From Poa pratensis (Eukaryota > Streptophyta > Magnoliopsida > Poales > Poaceae), in contig CAMZMU010000048.1 in assembly GCA_947311845.1 (NCBI GenBank), positions 20,519,497 through 20,583,496 on the forward strand: a stretch of 64,000 bases of DNA, read 5' to 3'. A program made the position numbers and the translations under genes. Below, piece by piece: positions 1-11,179 of this stretch. The notes beneath the pieces are model-generated. The model saw only the letters and a list, made by a program, of their open reading frames with translations. It searched no databases and had not been told where the DNA came from. How positions within the stretch are numbered: the first letter of the stretch is position 1; every line of letters starts with the position of its first letter.

Positions 1-26
1 GTAACAATGTGCATCTTACTGCATGA
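1..26 (+). pseudogene. 3' tail of an F-box-like relic cut by the window edge
   Basis: The first 26 bases equal positions 14576-14601, where they encode the last residues and the TGA stop (24-26) of F-box-like relic B. The window therefore opens on the end of another copy of that relic, the rest of which lies upstream. Nothing more can be said from 26 bases. Confidence 0.6.
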
Positions 27-1188
27 ATAAGATATGCCATATGTTGCATTTGGGATTGTGCTCACAGGTTTTTGTCCTATAGCTTGTACTCGAGTCTGAG
101 AATGAGCAGTGGGTTTCCTGTTAGTGCATTTCTTGTATTTTGTTTCTCTCCGTGAGACTTTTTTCTTATGATTTTAATGAGAATGGATGTAATGATCTGC
201 TTGACAAAAAGTTTGGGTGCGTTCCTTTCTTATTTTATTATGCCTCTATGCGAACAACAGTAGAGCATAGACTTTTTTTTAAACCAAGCATCCAATTTTT
301 CATTTAAAATGGTAACAACACTAATTTGGCAATGAGAATGAAAATAACATACGACCGAGTTGTCTATTAGAATTCCCTCTTACATACTAATAATCTATAA
401 AATGTTACAAACAATAACAATATGTGCGAAAGAATTCCACCATGGAAGAGTATTTTATATACATATCCATGGCAGGCCTATGGTCTATTTGACTTTGAAA
501 TTTGGTGCTTGCAGTCTAGCACATGGTTTTGGATGAAGTCTAACTTCGATGGAGAATGTCATAGAAAGTTGCCAAAAATGTGTGAACTTTTACCCAATTT
601 TTGTTGCCATTGGATCTATATCCAACTATTACAATTTTCTCCGTTAATGTAATAAATAGAGCACCTCGACGCTAATCAAAAACCATCTCCTACCCATCTC
701 ACCGCCGCCGATTCCTAGCGGTGTCCTCACCAACCACCCTTCTCTACCTTTGTTTTTGCCATGCGATATGTGTGTTTGAAGCCTCTTCCTCCCCTTCAAG
801 GTGGTCTTTGATGTCGCTTCCCATGTCTCGACAATATATGGTGATGTCTTTGGTGCATCCCATGTAAGGAAGGTGCGGGTTTCCCATCAAGGGGTACTCG
901 TGGCGACACCATGAATTATATTCGGGGACGGAGGGAGACATTTTTAAAAGCGCAACTCCGCGGAGATATTACTTCTTCGAGCGATGAACAAGAAAGAGGT
1001 GGGAACACCATGCTTTAGTAAGAGTGACCATAAGTTAAAAAGGTAATTTACATACCTTAGTTGTATTGCAAATTTGAATCTCGAAACTAATCAAATAGTA
1101 TCGGAGCCATGCGCCCCACCATAGCGCAAGAACTATATCTTGGGTTCCTGGAGAAAACCTTTCGTCATGTCCCGATACACTTGCTCCT

Positions 1189-2208
1189 GTCCGTGTCGTT
1201 TGTAGGGCACGACGCCGCATCGTGAATGATCCCAGTTTCCTCCACCGGTGCCGCGTGAGCCATGATGCACCCCTCACCATTGGCTTCTTCCACAACTCTA
1301 AAACCCTCCCTCGCCCATTCGTGCATGTTGGAGAAAATATTTTTCTTCTCCTTCAAGTTGTCCAATGATAAAAAATGGACATTCATGGATTGTCGCCACA
1401 CACATGTCCTTCTCCGTGATAGGCGTTGTTTCCTTGTGTGGCACCCAATGACCGGCTTCCACCACCTCATCGACGCACTGGGAGGGGGGGGGGGGGGGGG
1501 ATAGAATCAGAGGAGCAGCAAAGCCGCACTGCTCTCTGTGGTCGACTATGATGATGGCCACCATGTCTGCTGCCAGCACCCCACAAGCCCTTTCCGTGTG
1601 GCCCTTGTGCACACCGACTCCCATGGTCGTGCTTATGCTTGGGTATACTCTTCGCTTACTGGCCGGTGGAGTCGGTTAATCACCCACTCGGTGTGTGCCA
1701 TCCGCGCTAAGCCAGGTGTCGTTATCTTTATCATGTACCCCTCTACGACTACCGTGTTCTAGCCTACGACATGGACAAGTGCACTCTTACTATGTTCAGT
1801 CTCCGAAGGGGAGGCAATGTACGTATCATGAAGGTTGATGGAGGCGCACGTCGTGGCCTTGATGTCGTGCAGGGCCTTACACTGCGTCTGTGGGCACAGG
1901 GTGCCTTGGACGGCTGGATGTTGCGCACCACGGTTGATTTGGGCGAGGTTGTTGCTGGCCTGTCGAAGGCACCACTGCCTGAGACCGATCCTCGCTTCTT
2001 GGTTATGTCGCCCGTGAAGATCATTGGGGTCGCTGAGGAGGGAGACACACTATTTCTGTGGACCATGGTTGGTATATTCATGCTCGGTCCTAAAGCGATG
2101 GAGGTCACAAGGTGTGTGAGACCGCTGAAGGCATGGAGATCGTGTACCCTTACACTGCCTTCCCTCTCCCGCCCGTCGGTAACAATGTGCACCTCAATGC
2201 ATGAATAA
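1189..2208 (+). pseudogene. F-box-like protein pseudogene, copy A
   Basis: Separate reading frames along this stretch give, in order: an F-box-proximal piece (RRRIVNDPSFLHRCR, from about 1204), a piece with FMDCRHTHVLLRD (about 1380-1480), a piece with SPFRVALVHTDS and VYSSLTGRW (1538-1762), and a C-terminal piece with WMLRTTVDLGEVV, PVKIIGVAEEGDTLFLWT and VGIFMLGPK (about 1758-2208). This is the order seen in the large grass family of F-box proteins with an F-box-associated interaction domain, which serve as substrate adaptors of SCF ubiquitin ligases. Frames change at least three times, there are internal stops, and a 17-G run interrupts the middle. Near 2112 one base is missing relative to copy B, which shifts the last 30 codons. 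No usable start or complete F-box was found. The family assignment is fairly secure; the gene is dead. Confidence 0.75.
1484..1500 (+). repeat. G17 homopolymer inside F-box-like pseudogene A
   Basis: There are seventeen consecutive G here, against sixteen at 16058-16073 in the duplicate. It lies where the gene family has coding sequence, so it helps break the frame. Length may be uncertain because such runs are prone to sequencing slippage. Confidence 0.85.
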
Positions 2209-2499
2209 ACGTTCCTGATATTCCCTATGTTGCATGAGTCAACATGTAATGTGTTAGGTGTAAGCATTTGGGATGGTGCTCACAGGTTTTTGTCTTATAG
2301 CTTGTACTCTAGTCCGAGCATAACCAGTGGGTTTCCTGTGCAGCATTGAGCTTGTCTTTTGTTATCTCTCCGTGAGACTTCTTTATATAGTTTGAATGAA
2401 AATGGATGCAATCTGGTTGACAAGAAGATTGGGTGCGACTCATCCTTATTTTATTATCTGAGCTTCTATGTGAGCAACATTAGAGCATAGATACTTTTA

Positions 2500-3528
2500 A
2501 AAACCAAGCATCCCATTTTACCAGGGGCGGATCCAGGATTTGAACATAGGGGGGGCGAAGGCTGAAGAAGACATTGACCATAAAAAATATATAGTAGAAA
2601 AAATTGTTGTGCTTTTGACTCTACCTTATTTTGGGATTACGACTGGTGACTATATATTTTATTGAAAGTTTTCACATCAATCGGACCAGGATTGAAATCC
2701 TTACACATTGTGTAAGGCAAATTGCTATGTAATCTCTATCTCCTCGGCTAGATATGTATGTTTCTCCATAGAGTTGGCGGTCAAACCGAATCAATCAGCT
2801 TGAAATAATTACTACTCGATTGTTTTCCTCTTCATGTATTTAGTTTTACAAGTACCAAATAATCAGTAATCATTTATAACTAGCACATCAAATTAGCAAG
2901 TACTCCTTTTCCGATTGAAAGTTTTCACACCAAATAATCAGTGACTATATATTCCAGAGTAGCAATTATTGGATTTAATAATCAATCTAGCACGTTGCAA
3001 CTGTAATATATATACAATAATACCTTGGAACAACCAGGCTCGAAATTGTGCGTGGCTGTGTGGCGCACGGGACTGCGCCGCAGGTCGTCGACGATCGACA
3101 GAGATGCAAGCAGGAATTGTCGCCGACGGTCGAGTCCGTGTGACCAGGACCGCGTCCTAGCGGCGGCGGCGGCGATGATGTTCAATTTTGGAACGGCGGA
3201 ACGCTGTGCGGCTGGGCAGTACCTAGTGGATGAGATCGTGCGATACCTAGACCAGTACATGCGATCAATGGATCGATCGTGCTTTGTCAATTCTAGTAGG
3301 TACGTGCCATTGTGATCTTGGGCCCTTGGCTAATTGCTTTGGGCTTGGCCCATTCAAGTTAGCACGAGCTGGTCGGACTTTTACACGTCGCTAATTACGG
3401 CGAAACCTAGTTGCCGCGTTATGCGGGAGCGTTACGCTCCCGCGCACCCCATGTCGCTTGTTTTGGGCCAGCCCAAAACGTACGTTACTAGTTGTTCCAT
3501 TTACACCGTTTCCTGATTCGTCCTTTTA
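2500..3528. other. Block present in D1 and absent from D2; no gene recognised
   Basis: The left copy continues here with the sequence expected after the shared TAGAGCATAGA stretch (compare 262-300), while the right copy jumps directly to the equivalent of 3529. Inside are a motif often seen at grass transposon ends (GGGGCGGATCCAGG, about 2523), AT-rich sequence to 3030, and a GC-richer part at 3040-3320 with short overlapping ORFs on both strands that I do not recognise. Confidence 0.7.
3423..3443. repeat. Perfect short palindrome (9-bp arms, 3-base loop)
   Basis: GCGGGAGCG and CGCTCCCGC flank TTA. It could form a stem-loop. It sits just left of the T-rich tract and may belong to a degraded DNA transposon; no function is assigned. 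Confidence 0.7.
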
Positions 3529-3959
3529 CCGGATTTTTGTGCGATTTTCTTTGGTTTTTCTGTTTCGTCCTTTGGACCGGTTTTCTTGTCTTGGTTTTCT
3601 TTTTTCCTTTGGATATTTTCCTTTTTTCGGTTTTTTTCTTTTTTTATATATTTTATTTTTAGTTATTTTTCTGCTTCTTTCTTCTTTTCTATTTTCTATT
3701 TAGTTTTTTTTCTATTTTCTATTTTTTTCTGTTTCCTTTTTTGTTTCATATATTTCTATTAAAGAAATCGTTTTTTGTGTTGTGCCAAAACAAAATTCGT
3801 TATTTTGGTTTCATTTTTTGTTTTACTTTTTCCCAATTTCTCATTCTATTTTTTCTTTTCCTTTTGTTAGTAATTTTCGAATTTATATTAGAAATTTTTT
3901 TGTTCATCAGCCTTTTTCAGTTTACTAAAAATCGTTGGTAATGAAATATTATGTCACTC
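3529..3959. repeat. T-rich pyrimidine tract, left copy
   Basis: The plus strand is almost entirely T with scattered C, G and A, built of short CTTTTT and TCTATTTT runs. The same tract follows the shared segment in D2 at 17073-17460. Open frames here (phenylalanine/leucine-rich) reflect base composition and are not genes. Confidence 0.8.
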
Positions 3960-4640
3960 AGAAAATGTTCAAACATAGTTAGCGTTCACCCTTTTTCTGT
4001 TTCAATTTTTTAGTCGTTCAAAAATAATTTCCGTTCACGGACCTTTTATGTTCACTTTTTTAAATCATACAAAAACAAGTATCTGGTCAGCGACCTTTCT
4101 CTATCTACTTTTGAAATCGTTAAAAAATAGTTTCCGTTCACCGACATTTTTCTGTTCACCTATAAAATCGTTCCAAAATAGTTTTTTGTTTACTTTTTTA
4201 AATCGTTCAAAAATAGTTTCCGTTCACAAATATTTTCTGCTCACTTCTTTTAATTTGTTCAAAAATAATTTATGTTCATCGATATTTTTAAAAATCGTTC
4301 AAGACCAAATTCTGTTCAACGGGTCTTTTCAAAAATCGTTCAAGACCAAATTCTGTTCAACGGAGTTTTAAAAAATCGTTCAAGACCAAATTCTGTTCAA
4401 CGGGGTTTTCAAAAATTGTTTCACTTCCACATTCCGTTCAACGGAGTTTCAAAAAATCGTTCAAGACCAAATTCTGTTCTACGGGGTTTTCAAAAATCAT
4501 TCACTACCACATTCCGTTCAACTTAGTTTTCAAAAAAATTTCAAGATCAAATTCTGATCAACGGGGTTTTCAAAAATCGTTCACTACCACATTCCATTCA
4601 ACGGAGTTTTTTAAAAATCGTTCAAAACCAAATTCTGTTT
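3960..4640 (+). repeat. ~40-bp minisatellite, short left copy
   Basis: Degenerate units near 3960-4270 (GTTCAAAAATA..CCGTTCAC) give way from about 4290 to clear 40-bp units containing TCGTTCAAGACCAAATTC and TTCAACGG, roughly nine of them. The array stops at 4640, where it abuts the Athila-type relic. The right copy carries about five times as many units. Because the period is 39-41 bp, frames of about 13 residues per repeat stay open in places, giving spurious ORFs. Confidence 0.85.
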
Positions 4641-6388
4641 TACAGTAGTTTTTCACTAATAGGCTTAACTCATGTGATGCACAATTTAATCATGATCTAC
4701 TTGTTAACTCAAAATAATTGACAAGCATCAAGTTATCCATATTAGTGATCTACAAGATTAAGCAAGTTTTTCCTTATACCAATTACCACATGCAACATTT
4801 TCTGAACCAACCAAACACCAATCAATTTATTTCATCAACTCTCCAAACAAATATAAGTGAAGCAAGAGAGTACTTTCTACAAAAGAAAGCTAATAGCTCT
4901 GACAAGAGATACATGAAAACAAGAGCTAAAAGCTGAACAGCGCTAGATATGAATACTCAACAAATATAAGTGAAGAATAGGAGTATTCTCATGAAAAAGC
5001 GGAGCGTGTCTCTCTCCCAATCAAGAATGCTAGGGTCCAGTCAAGCTTTATTGAAAATAAAAGTGCAATACTGAAAATAAAAGCACACAGACGCTCCAAG
5101 AAAAGCACATATGATGTGAAAGAATTAAAATATAGTTTCACTAGAGATGACCTGATAATTTTGACGATGAAGAAGGGGATGCCTTGGGCATCCCCAAGCT
5201 TAGACGCTTGAGTCTTCTTGAAATATGCTGGGGAGATCCATGGGAGCCTCCCCAAGCTTAAGCTCTTCACTCTTCTTGATCCTATTATATCATCCTTCTC
5301 TCTTGACCCTTGAAAACTTCCGTCACACCAAACTCAAAGTAGATCTCATTAGAGGGTTAGTGCATAATCAAAAATTCACATGTTCTATAAAGACGCAATA
5401 TGATTTGTTACTTTAAACATTAGCTACAGCCACTGATGTTATGTGAAGCTCTTCCACCCAAAAAAGAATTTCACTCAACACTAGTAAAAGAGAGAATGCA
5501 AAATAAAAAGGCATAATCTGTCTAAAACAGAACAGTCCGCAAAGACGAATTTTTTCAAGGCACTTACGACGCTCAGATCGAAAAACTCTAGACTAATGAA
5601 AGTTTCAGACATTCATAAAGATTACGCACAAAAATTTCAGATTTAATTAACAATCTGGTGATTTTAGGAATTTCGTACAGTGAACAGCAAAAATCTGTTT
5701 CTGCGCAGCAATCAAAATTAAGCATCATCTTAACATTAGAGGCTACTCTTGGCACAACAATGCGAGAAAATAAAGATACAAAGGAGTTGCTACAGAAGTA
5801 AACAAGCACCTTGACTAATACTGAAAATAAAAGATAATGGGTTGCCTCCCAAAAGCGCTTTCTTTTAATGCCTTTTAGCTAGGCTAGAAGATTTTAATGA
5901 TGCTCTCATAAGAATAAGAGTTGAAAAACAAAAGAGAGCATCAAGAGGCAAATATCAAACACATTTAAGTCTAACCCACTTCCTATGCAAAGGAATCTTG
6001 TAACAAAATAAATTATTGAAGCATAAAGCAACTAGCATAGAAAGATGAAACAAATATAGCTTCAAAACTTTCAACATAAAGAGAGGTGTTTTAGTAACTT
6101 GAAAACTTTTACAACCATATTTTCCTCTCTCATAATAACTTTCAGTAGCATCATGAACAAACTCAATAATATAACTATCACATAAAGCATGCTTTTCATG
6201 ATCTACAAACACATAATTTTTATTAAGCTAAAAAACAGTAGGGTTATCAAACCCACTTTTGACAATAGTAGTATAATTAATATCATTAGGCAATATAGGA
6301 CCATCATCAAGAGCATTATCATATATAACATTAGGGAGCACATTTTTACTTTCTGCAATTTCCTCTTTTACTTGAGTCAAGGAGGATG

Positions 6389-7093
6389 TTACTTCAAATT
6401 TATCAAAAAAGATATTTCAATAGAATCATGACATTCAACAATATAGCATTCTTCCTCCTTAGGTAGGCATGGAGGGTAATTATATAATGTAAGAGTTAAA
6501 GAGTTACTATCATTAGAAGGTAGATCCTCCTTTTGTTCATCACTCTCTTCCTCTTTTTCATCAAATGAGCTTTCAGCTTCAGCAATTTCTTCTTCCACAT
6601 TTTCCTGCAAGGCATTAGTCTCTTCTTTATGAGGAAAAATCCTCTTGACATGTTCAGTAATATAAGAATTTTCATCCTTATAGTTATCAAAACAATATTT
6701 AAGTATAGCAAGACTTTCAGATTTATAAGGGGCATCAATTTTATGCTCAAGATAAGAACTAATTTCAAGTGCACCCTTAAAGACAATAAATTCTTCCATC
6801 CTTTCTACCTCATAAGCATTATAGTAACCTTTAACATAAGAAGCTAAGGTTTCATTTTCATTACAAGCACATTGGAAAGGAAAGTGTTTAGACTTCCTAT
6901 GACAATCAGATTCATTAAAGCAAAAAGATTTGCCAAATATATAGCATAAATTTCTAGCATATTCCTCTAGTTGATTTAACAATTTCCATAAGTACATCCC
7001 TTTTTGTGACAAGCGGTAATTCCTATAATATCTTCGTTCATCTTCCGTGGACCCACCTTGCCAACAAGATCTAGTTTCATAGAGATAAGCCAT
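6389..7093 (-). CDS. 234-codon ORF in the leader of the Gypsy relic, unknown protein
   Basis: The ORF runs from an ATG at 7093 to a stop at 6389-6391. The first third has aromatic, Cys and charged residues (MAYLYETRSCWQGG at the start; YARNLCYIFGKSFCFNESDC near residue 50), which may form Cys/His pairs. The last third is strongly acidic (EENVEEEIAEAESS, EEESDEQKED), suggesting a low-complexity acidic tail. The frame stays open upstream to 7864, but that part reads through PBS repeats and LTR and is unlikely to be coding. I see no gag zinc knuckle, protease or other known domain. Position between PBS and 3' non-coding DNA suggests an accessory or degenerate gag product. Long survival of the open frame in a truncated element is notable; function unknown. 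Confidence 0.45.
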   Translation of the reverse strand: MAYLYETRSCWQGGSTEDERRYYRNYRLSQKGMYLWKLLNQLEEYARNLCYIFGKSFCFNESDCHRKSKHFPFQCACNENETLASYVKGYYNAYEVERMEEFIVFKGALEISSYLEHKIDAPYKSESLAILKYCFDNYKDENSYITEHVKRIFPHKEETNALQENVEEEIAEAESSFDEKEEESDEQKEDLPSNDSNSLTLTLYNYPPCLPKEEECYIVECHDSIEISFLINLK

Positions 7094-7358
7094 TGATAGC
7101 AAATAAACAACTAGACATAATAACAAACCGAAATAAACTAAATGCAAGAAACTAATTTTTTTGTGTTTTTGATAATTGAAAGCAAACAAGATAAAATAAA
7201 ATAAACTAAGCAAGACAAAAACAAAGTAAAGAGATTGGAAGCGTGAAACTCCCCTTGCAGAAGACTGCTGTCTCCCCGGCAACGGCGCCAGAAAAATATG
7301 CTGGCGCCTGGTTGACGGGAGAGTATTCGAGGATGATGATGATGGTGATGATGAGTAC

Positions 7359-7377
7359 TTCCCCGGCAACGGCGCCA
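7359..7377 (-). other. Primer-binding-site region of the Gypsy relic
   Basis: On the minus strand this reads TGGCGCCGTTGCCGGGGAA, the sequence typically found just inside the 5' LTR of plant Athila-lineage elements. Near-copies at 7273-7291 and 7516-7527 show local tandem duplication of the LTR/PBS junction. Confidence 0.75.
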
Positions 7378-7388
7378 GAAAAATAGCT

Positions 7389-8852
7389 TGATGACGTGAA
7401 ACACACGTTCGTTGGGAGACCCCAAGAGGAAGGTATGATGTAGTCAGCAGCAAGTTTTCCCTCAGAAAGAAACCAAGGTTATCGAACCAGTAGGAGCAGC
7501 AACTCTTCAGAAGGTTGTCAACGGCGCCAGAAAAATAGCTGTCGAAGGGAGTCTGGACTGTTGACGTGGAATCTGCACACAACACAATCAAACTACTTTG
7601 CCCCAACGAAACAGTGAGGTTGTCAATCTCACTGGCTTGCTGAAAACAAAGGATTAAACGTATGGTGTGGAAAATGAGTATTAAATTGCAGAGAATGAAA
7701 AAGGAACAGTTTGCAGTTTGTGGTTGTTTAATCAGTTTAAAAGAATGGACCGGGGTCCACAGTTCACTAGTGGTGTCTCTCCATAAAAGATAACTAACAT
7801 GTTGGGTGAACAAATTACAGCTGGGCAATTGACGAATAGTGAGCGCATGACAATGCATATACATGACATGTTGACTACTATGATATTTAATTGGGCATTA
7901 CGACATAATACATAGACCGTTATCCAACAGCATCTATGACTAATAATCCACCGCCGGGTTGTCATCCGAGTCCCCCGTTGGTATTAAGTTGCAAGCAACG
8001 GATAATTGCATTAAGTAAAGTGCGTAATGTAAACAAACACATATGCCCGTGGACATAGCATCGTTAGGTTATCCCTAGTGGCAACAGCACATCCACAACC
8101 TTAGAACTTTCTGTCACTGTCCCAGGTTAAACGGAGACATGAACCCACTATCTAGCATAAATACTCTCTCTTGGAGTTACAAGCATCTACTTGGCCAAAG
8201 CATCTACGAGTAACGGAAAGCATGCAAGATCTTAAATAACATATAAGATAGATTGATAATCAACTTGACATAATATTCAATATTCATCGGATCCCAGCAA
8301 ACACAACATGTAGCATTACAATAATATGATCTTGATCATGTAGGGCAGCTCACAAGATCTAAACATGATGGCACAAAGTGGAGAGACAACCATCTAGCTA
8401 CTGCTATGGACCCGTAGTCCAAGGATGAACTACTCACGCATCACTCCGGAGGCAGGCATGGCGATGTAGAAGCCTCCGGTGACGATTCCCCTCTCCGGCA
8501 GGGTGCCGGGAAGAGGTTCTGAACCCTCCCGAGCTAGGGTTGACGACGGCGGCGTCTCTGGATCTTTTCGTGGATTTTGCTCAGGTACTTAGGGTTTTCG
8601 CGTCGGGGGGAATAAGTAGGCGAAAGGGCGGCGGCTGCGGACCCCCGAGGGGCCCACACCACCCTAGGGCGCGGCAGAAGGGGGGCCCACGCCCTGGGTG
8701 CGTGTGGCCCTCCTCTGCTGCTCCTTCGCTCCGTCAGGCGTGTTCCGGAAAAATAGGCACCCCCGTGTAGTTTCGTCCAATTCCGAGAATATTTCCAGAC
8801 TAGCTTTTCTGGAATACAAAAACAGCAGAAAACAGGAACTGGCACTTCGGCA
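7389..8852 (-). repeat. Truncated LTR of the Gypsy relic
   Basis: The LTR's inner end is at TG (7389). It contains landmarks widespread in Triticeae Gypsy LTRs: GGACCGGGGTCCACAG (7749), CACCGCCGGG (about 7950), TCATCGGATCCCA (8284), CTCCGGCAGGGTGCCGG (8494) and TCCGAGAATATTTCC (8781). The sequence stops at 8852 right after GGCACTTCGGCA, without a terminal CA, and passes into the F-box-like relic, so the outer part of the LTR is missing. Confidence 0.7.
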
Positions 8853-9065
8853 CGACGGCTGGGTGTTGCGCACCACGGTTGATTTGGGTGAGGTTGTTGC
8901 TAGTCTGTTGAAGGCACCACTGCCTAAGACCGATCCTCGTTTCTTGGTTATGCCGCCGGTGAAGATCATTGGGGTCGCTGAGGAGGGAGACACACTATTT
9001 ATGTGGACCATGGTTGGCATATTCATGCTCTGTCCCAAAACGATGGAGGTGAAGAAGGTGCGGGA
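8853..9065 (+). pseudogene. F-box-like pseudogene copy B, left part
   Basis: This encodes the C-terminal part of the same F-box-like family as copy A: RTTVDLGEVVASLLKAPL, PPVKIIGVAEEGDTLFMWT, VGIFMLCPK, then MEVKKVR. It begins abruptly after the truncated Gypsy LTR, so the gene's first two thirds are lost. At 9065 the Copia element starts; the gene resumes at 14512. Joining the two parts across one copy of the target repeat keeps the frame to a TGA at 14599-14601, so B preserves the family C-terminus better than A or C. Confidence 0.75.
9061..9065 (+). repeat. Left target-site duplication of the Copia element (CGGGA)
   Basis: CGGGA immediately precedes the 5' LTR and recurs immediately after the 3' LTR at 14512-14516. 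Removing the element and one repeat restores the F-box-like coding sequence seen in copies A and C. Confidence 0.9.
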
Positions 9066-9217
9066 TGTTAGATGTAATATACCGTATCGTATGGGTATGG
9101 TATAGTATACCAACCCATACGGTACAAACCGTGTACAACAAAGCTGAGGAGTTTTTCCCAGCTATATCAACACGCAACACGAGCCCTAACGGGTAATCGT
9201 TTCCGCCACAGTTTATA
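9066..9217 (+). repeat. 5' LTR of the Copia element
   Basis: The LTR starts TGTTAGATGTAATATACCG and ends CACAGTTTATA directly before the PBS. It is mostly an AT/GTAT-rich stretch with no obvious TATA promoter beyond GTATAGTATACC at about 9100. Confidence 0.9.
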
Positions 9218-9229
9218 TGGTATCAGAGC
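9218..9229 (+). other. Primer-binding site, initiator-Met tRNA type
   Basis: TGGTATCAGAGC complements the 3' end of plant initiator methionine tRNA and lies immediately after the LTR, fixing the LTR end at 9217. Confidence 0.9.
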
Positions 9230-9641
9230 GGGTCTCTTCCCTGACCTAGCTGCCGTCGCCGCCGCCGCCGCAGTTCGTTTGTCGCCGCCGCCGTGATCAC
9301 AACAAAACCACCACCGCAGCACCCCTGCCACCGCCGATCTACAACCTCAAAACCCAAATCAAAGTCGCCGCCGCCGGCGCTGCATCTTTGTGCCGCCGCC
9401 GCCTACAAATCCTACAGCCATAAACCCAAATCAAAGCCGCCGCCGCCGCTGCATCTTTGTGCCGCCGCCGCCTACAAATCCTACAGCCAACAACAACCAC
9501 AGAGTCGCCGCCGCCGCTTCTAGCCGCCGCTGCCCAAAACCCTAAAAACCAGGCCGCCGCTGCATCTAGCCGCCGCCGTCCAAAACCCTACAACCAAGCC
9601 GCCGCTGCACTTTTGTGGCCGCCGCTGAACATCCTACACCC
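9230..9641 (+). other. GC-rich untranslated leader of the Copia element
   Basis: Repeated GCCGCCGCC tracts, with a local duplication (CATCTTTGTGCCGCCGCCGC at about 9383 and 9449), lead up to the gag ATG. Open frames here are compositional. Confidence 0.7.
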
Positions 9642-11179
9642 ATGGCGTCCTCGTCATCGACCGTGACGTCTCTGGCTGCGACGCTTGGAGCACCGCCTGC
9701 CCAGCTCCTGACATGAGAAAATGCACTCGTTTGGAAAGCCCTTGTTGTCCCTGCTCTCCGTGGTGCCAGAGTCCTGAATCTTGTCAAAGGACTTAACCTG
9801 CTCCCCAAGAAGAGATCGAGGTGGAAGACAAAGATGGCAAGAAAGTGAAGGTTGAGAACGAGGCGTACATCACCTGGATCATGCGTGACCAACAAGTTCT
9901 AAGGTATCTTCTGAGTGCCGTGTCACCTGATATATTAGCTCATGTCATTGGACTTGATACTGCTGCTGAGGTATGGAAAGCTCTTGAAGAACTCACGATG
10001 ACTCAGTCACGCTCTCGGACGCAGCAGCTTCGTTCTGCACTTATTGAAACAAAGAAAGGTGATCTTTCGGCTGAAAAATACTTTGCTAAGATGAAAACCA
10101 TAGCTTCTGAACTTGCTGCTGCTGGTAAGCCTCTTGATGATGATGAGCTGATCTGGTCTATCCTCCATGGTCTCGGTGATTCCTACAACACACTGAAAAT
10201 TGCCATCCGTGCCAATCCCACTACCACTTTAACTGATTTGTTTAGCCAGCTTCAGGCGTTTGATCAGCTGCACAAGGTGGAAGATGGGGATGTGTTTGTC
10301 TCGTCAGTCAATGCAGCAAGGCGTGGCAATTTTCCTCCTTCACGAGGAGGTGGAGGTGTACGTTCTGATTACAGGGAGCATTATGATGACAGACGTGGTC
10401 GTTCTGCTGATCACTATGATGATAGGCGTGGTCGCTATGATAGTGGCCGCCGTGATGGGCGTGGTCACTATGATCGCCGTGATGATGGAGGCCGCAGGGA
10501 TGATGGTGGTCGCCGCAATGATAATATGCAACGTGATGATGGAGGAAAACGTCGTGATAACCGTGATAATCGTGATAACCGACGCAGAGATGGGGCTGGT
10601 CGTCGTGAGCTTGTCGATCGGGCGCCCACTCCATATGTAAATGTCACCTGTCAGATATGTAAAATTCATGGTCATCCTGCTGTAGAGTGTTGGTGGCGCT
10701 ACCAGAAAGATGGATCAGATAGTGATGGTGAGCAAGATGACAAAGGTGCTCATATGGCATCCTATGGAGTTGATACAAATTGGTACCCTGATACTGGAGC
10801 AACTGATCATGTGACAGGCGAATTAAGCAAGCTTGATGTGCATGAGAAGTACAAGGGGCGTGACCGTGTCTACACAGCTAATGGCAATGGTATGAAAATT
10901 AGTCATATTGGTCATTCTACTTTGTGCACCCCTTCTAGTTCTCTGCATCTTAATAACATTCTTCATATTCCTAGTGCATCCAAAAATCTTTTATCTGTTC
11001 ACAAACTTACACGTGACAATGATATCTTTCTTGAGTTTCATCCGGATTTCTTTTTGATCAAGGATCAGGTCACAAGAAGGGTGCGGTTTAAAGGTCCCTG
11101 TCATGGTGGTCTCTATCCGCTAGTTCCTTTTTCCACTGGATCTTCCAAGCAAGCTTTCGCCACAATAATCGTCGTTTAG
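9642..11179 (+). pseudogene. Copia gag and protease region, disrupted
   Basis: The likely start is ATG 9642 (MASSSSTVTSL). Codon 25 is TGA (9714-9716), apparently from an Arg CGA, and the frame changes near 9795. From 9821 a long open frame gives a gag of the UBN2/Copia type (LRYLLSAVSPDILAHVIGL, RSRTQQLRSAL), then an Arg/Asp/Gly-rich basic stretch (about 10370-10615), a CCHC zinc knuckle (CQICKIHGHPAVEC, 10651-10692), and the aspartic protease motif DTGA (WYPDTGATDHVTG, 10782-10820). The GAG_pre-integrase motif NRRLGHPS is reached only after another frame change near 11150, and the frame ends at 11177-11179. The gag packages RNA and the protease cleaves the polyprotein. This copy is dead. 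Confidence 0.88.

Larger units (their letters stand above)
1..2499. repeat. Tandem segmental duplication, left copy (D1)
   Basis: Positions 1-2499 match 14576-17072 with an offset of 14575 falling to 14573. I could see only about eight differences: a few substitutions, one-base indels, and a 17 versus 16 G run. That is well above 99% identity. The copy contains an F-box tail, about 1.1 kb of spacer with no gene, and F-box-like pseudogene A. The match continues into the T-rich tract at 3529 after a block present only in the left copy. Confidence 0.9.
4641..8852 (-). mobile_element. Truncated Athila-type Gypsy retrotransposon relic
   Basis: Read on the minus strand: a truncated LTR (8852-7389), a primer-binding-site region (7377-7359), a leader with tandemly repeated PBS-like pieces, a 234-codon ORF (7093-6389), and a long AT-rich non-coding stretch to about 4641. 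It includes segments common in non-autonomous Triticeae Gypsy elements (GGGTTGCCTCCC near 5837; CCCCAAGCTTA near 5195 and 5252). No reverse transcriptase or integrase is present. Neither edge is an element terminus: the left abuts the minisatellite and the right abuts F-box-like relic B in mid-gene. It is therefore a fragment left by illegitimate recombination. The exact family name is not claimed. Confidence 0.75.

Noticed and set aside
2520..3528. A complete DNA transposon filling the block missing from D2
   Set aside because: One end-like motif is present (GGGGCGGATCC) but no matching inverted end or target repeat, and the D2 state is better explained by a microhomology deletion.
10260..10675. 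Met/Val/Ile-rich and His-rich frames inside the Copia gag
   Set aside because: Shadows of the Arg/Asp/Gly-rich gag tail in other frames.
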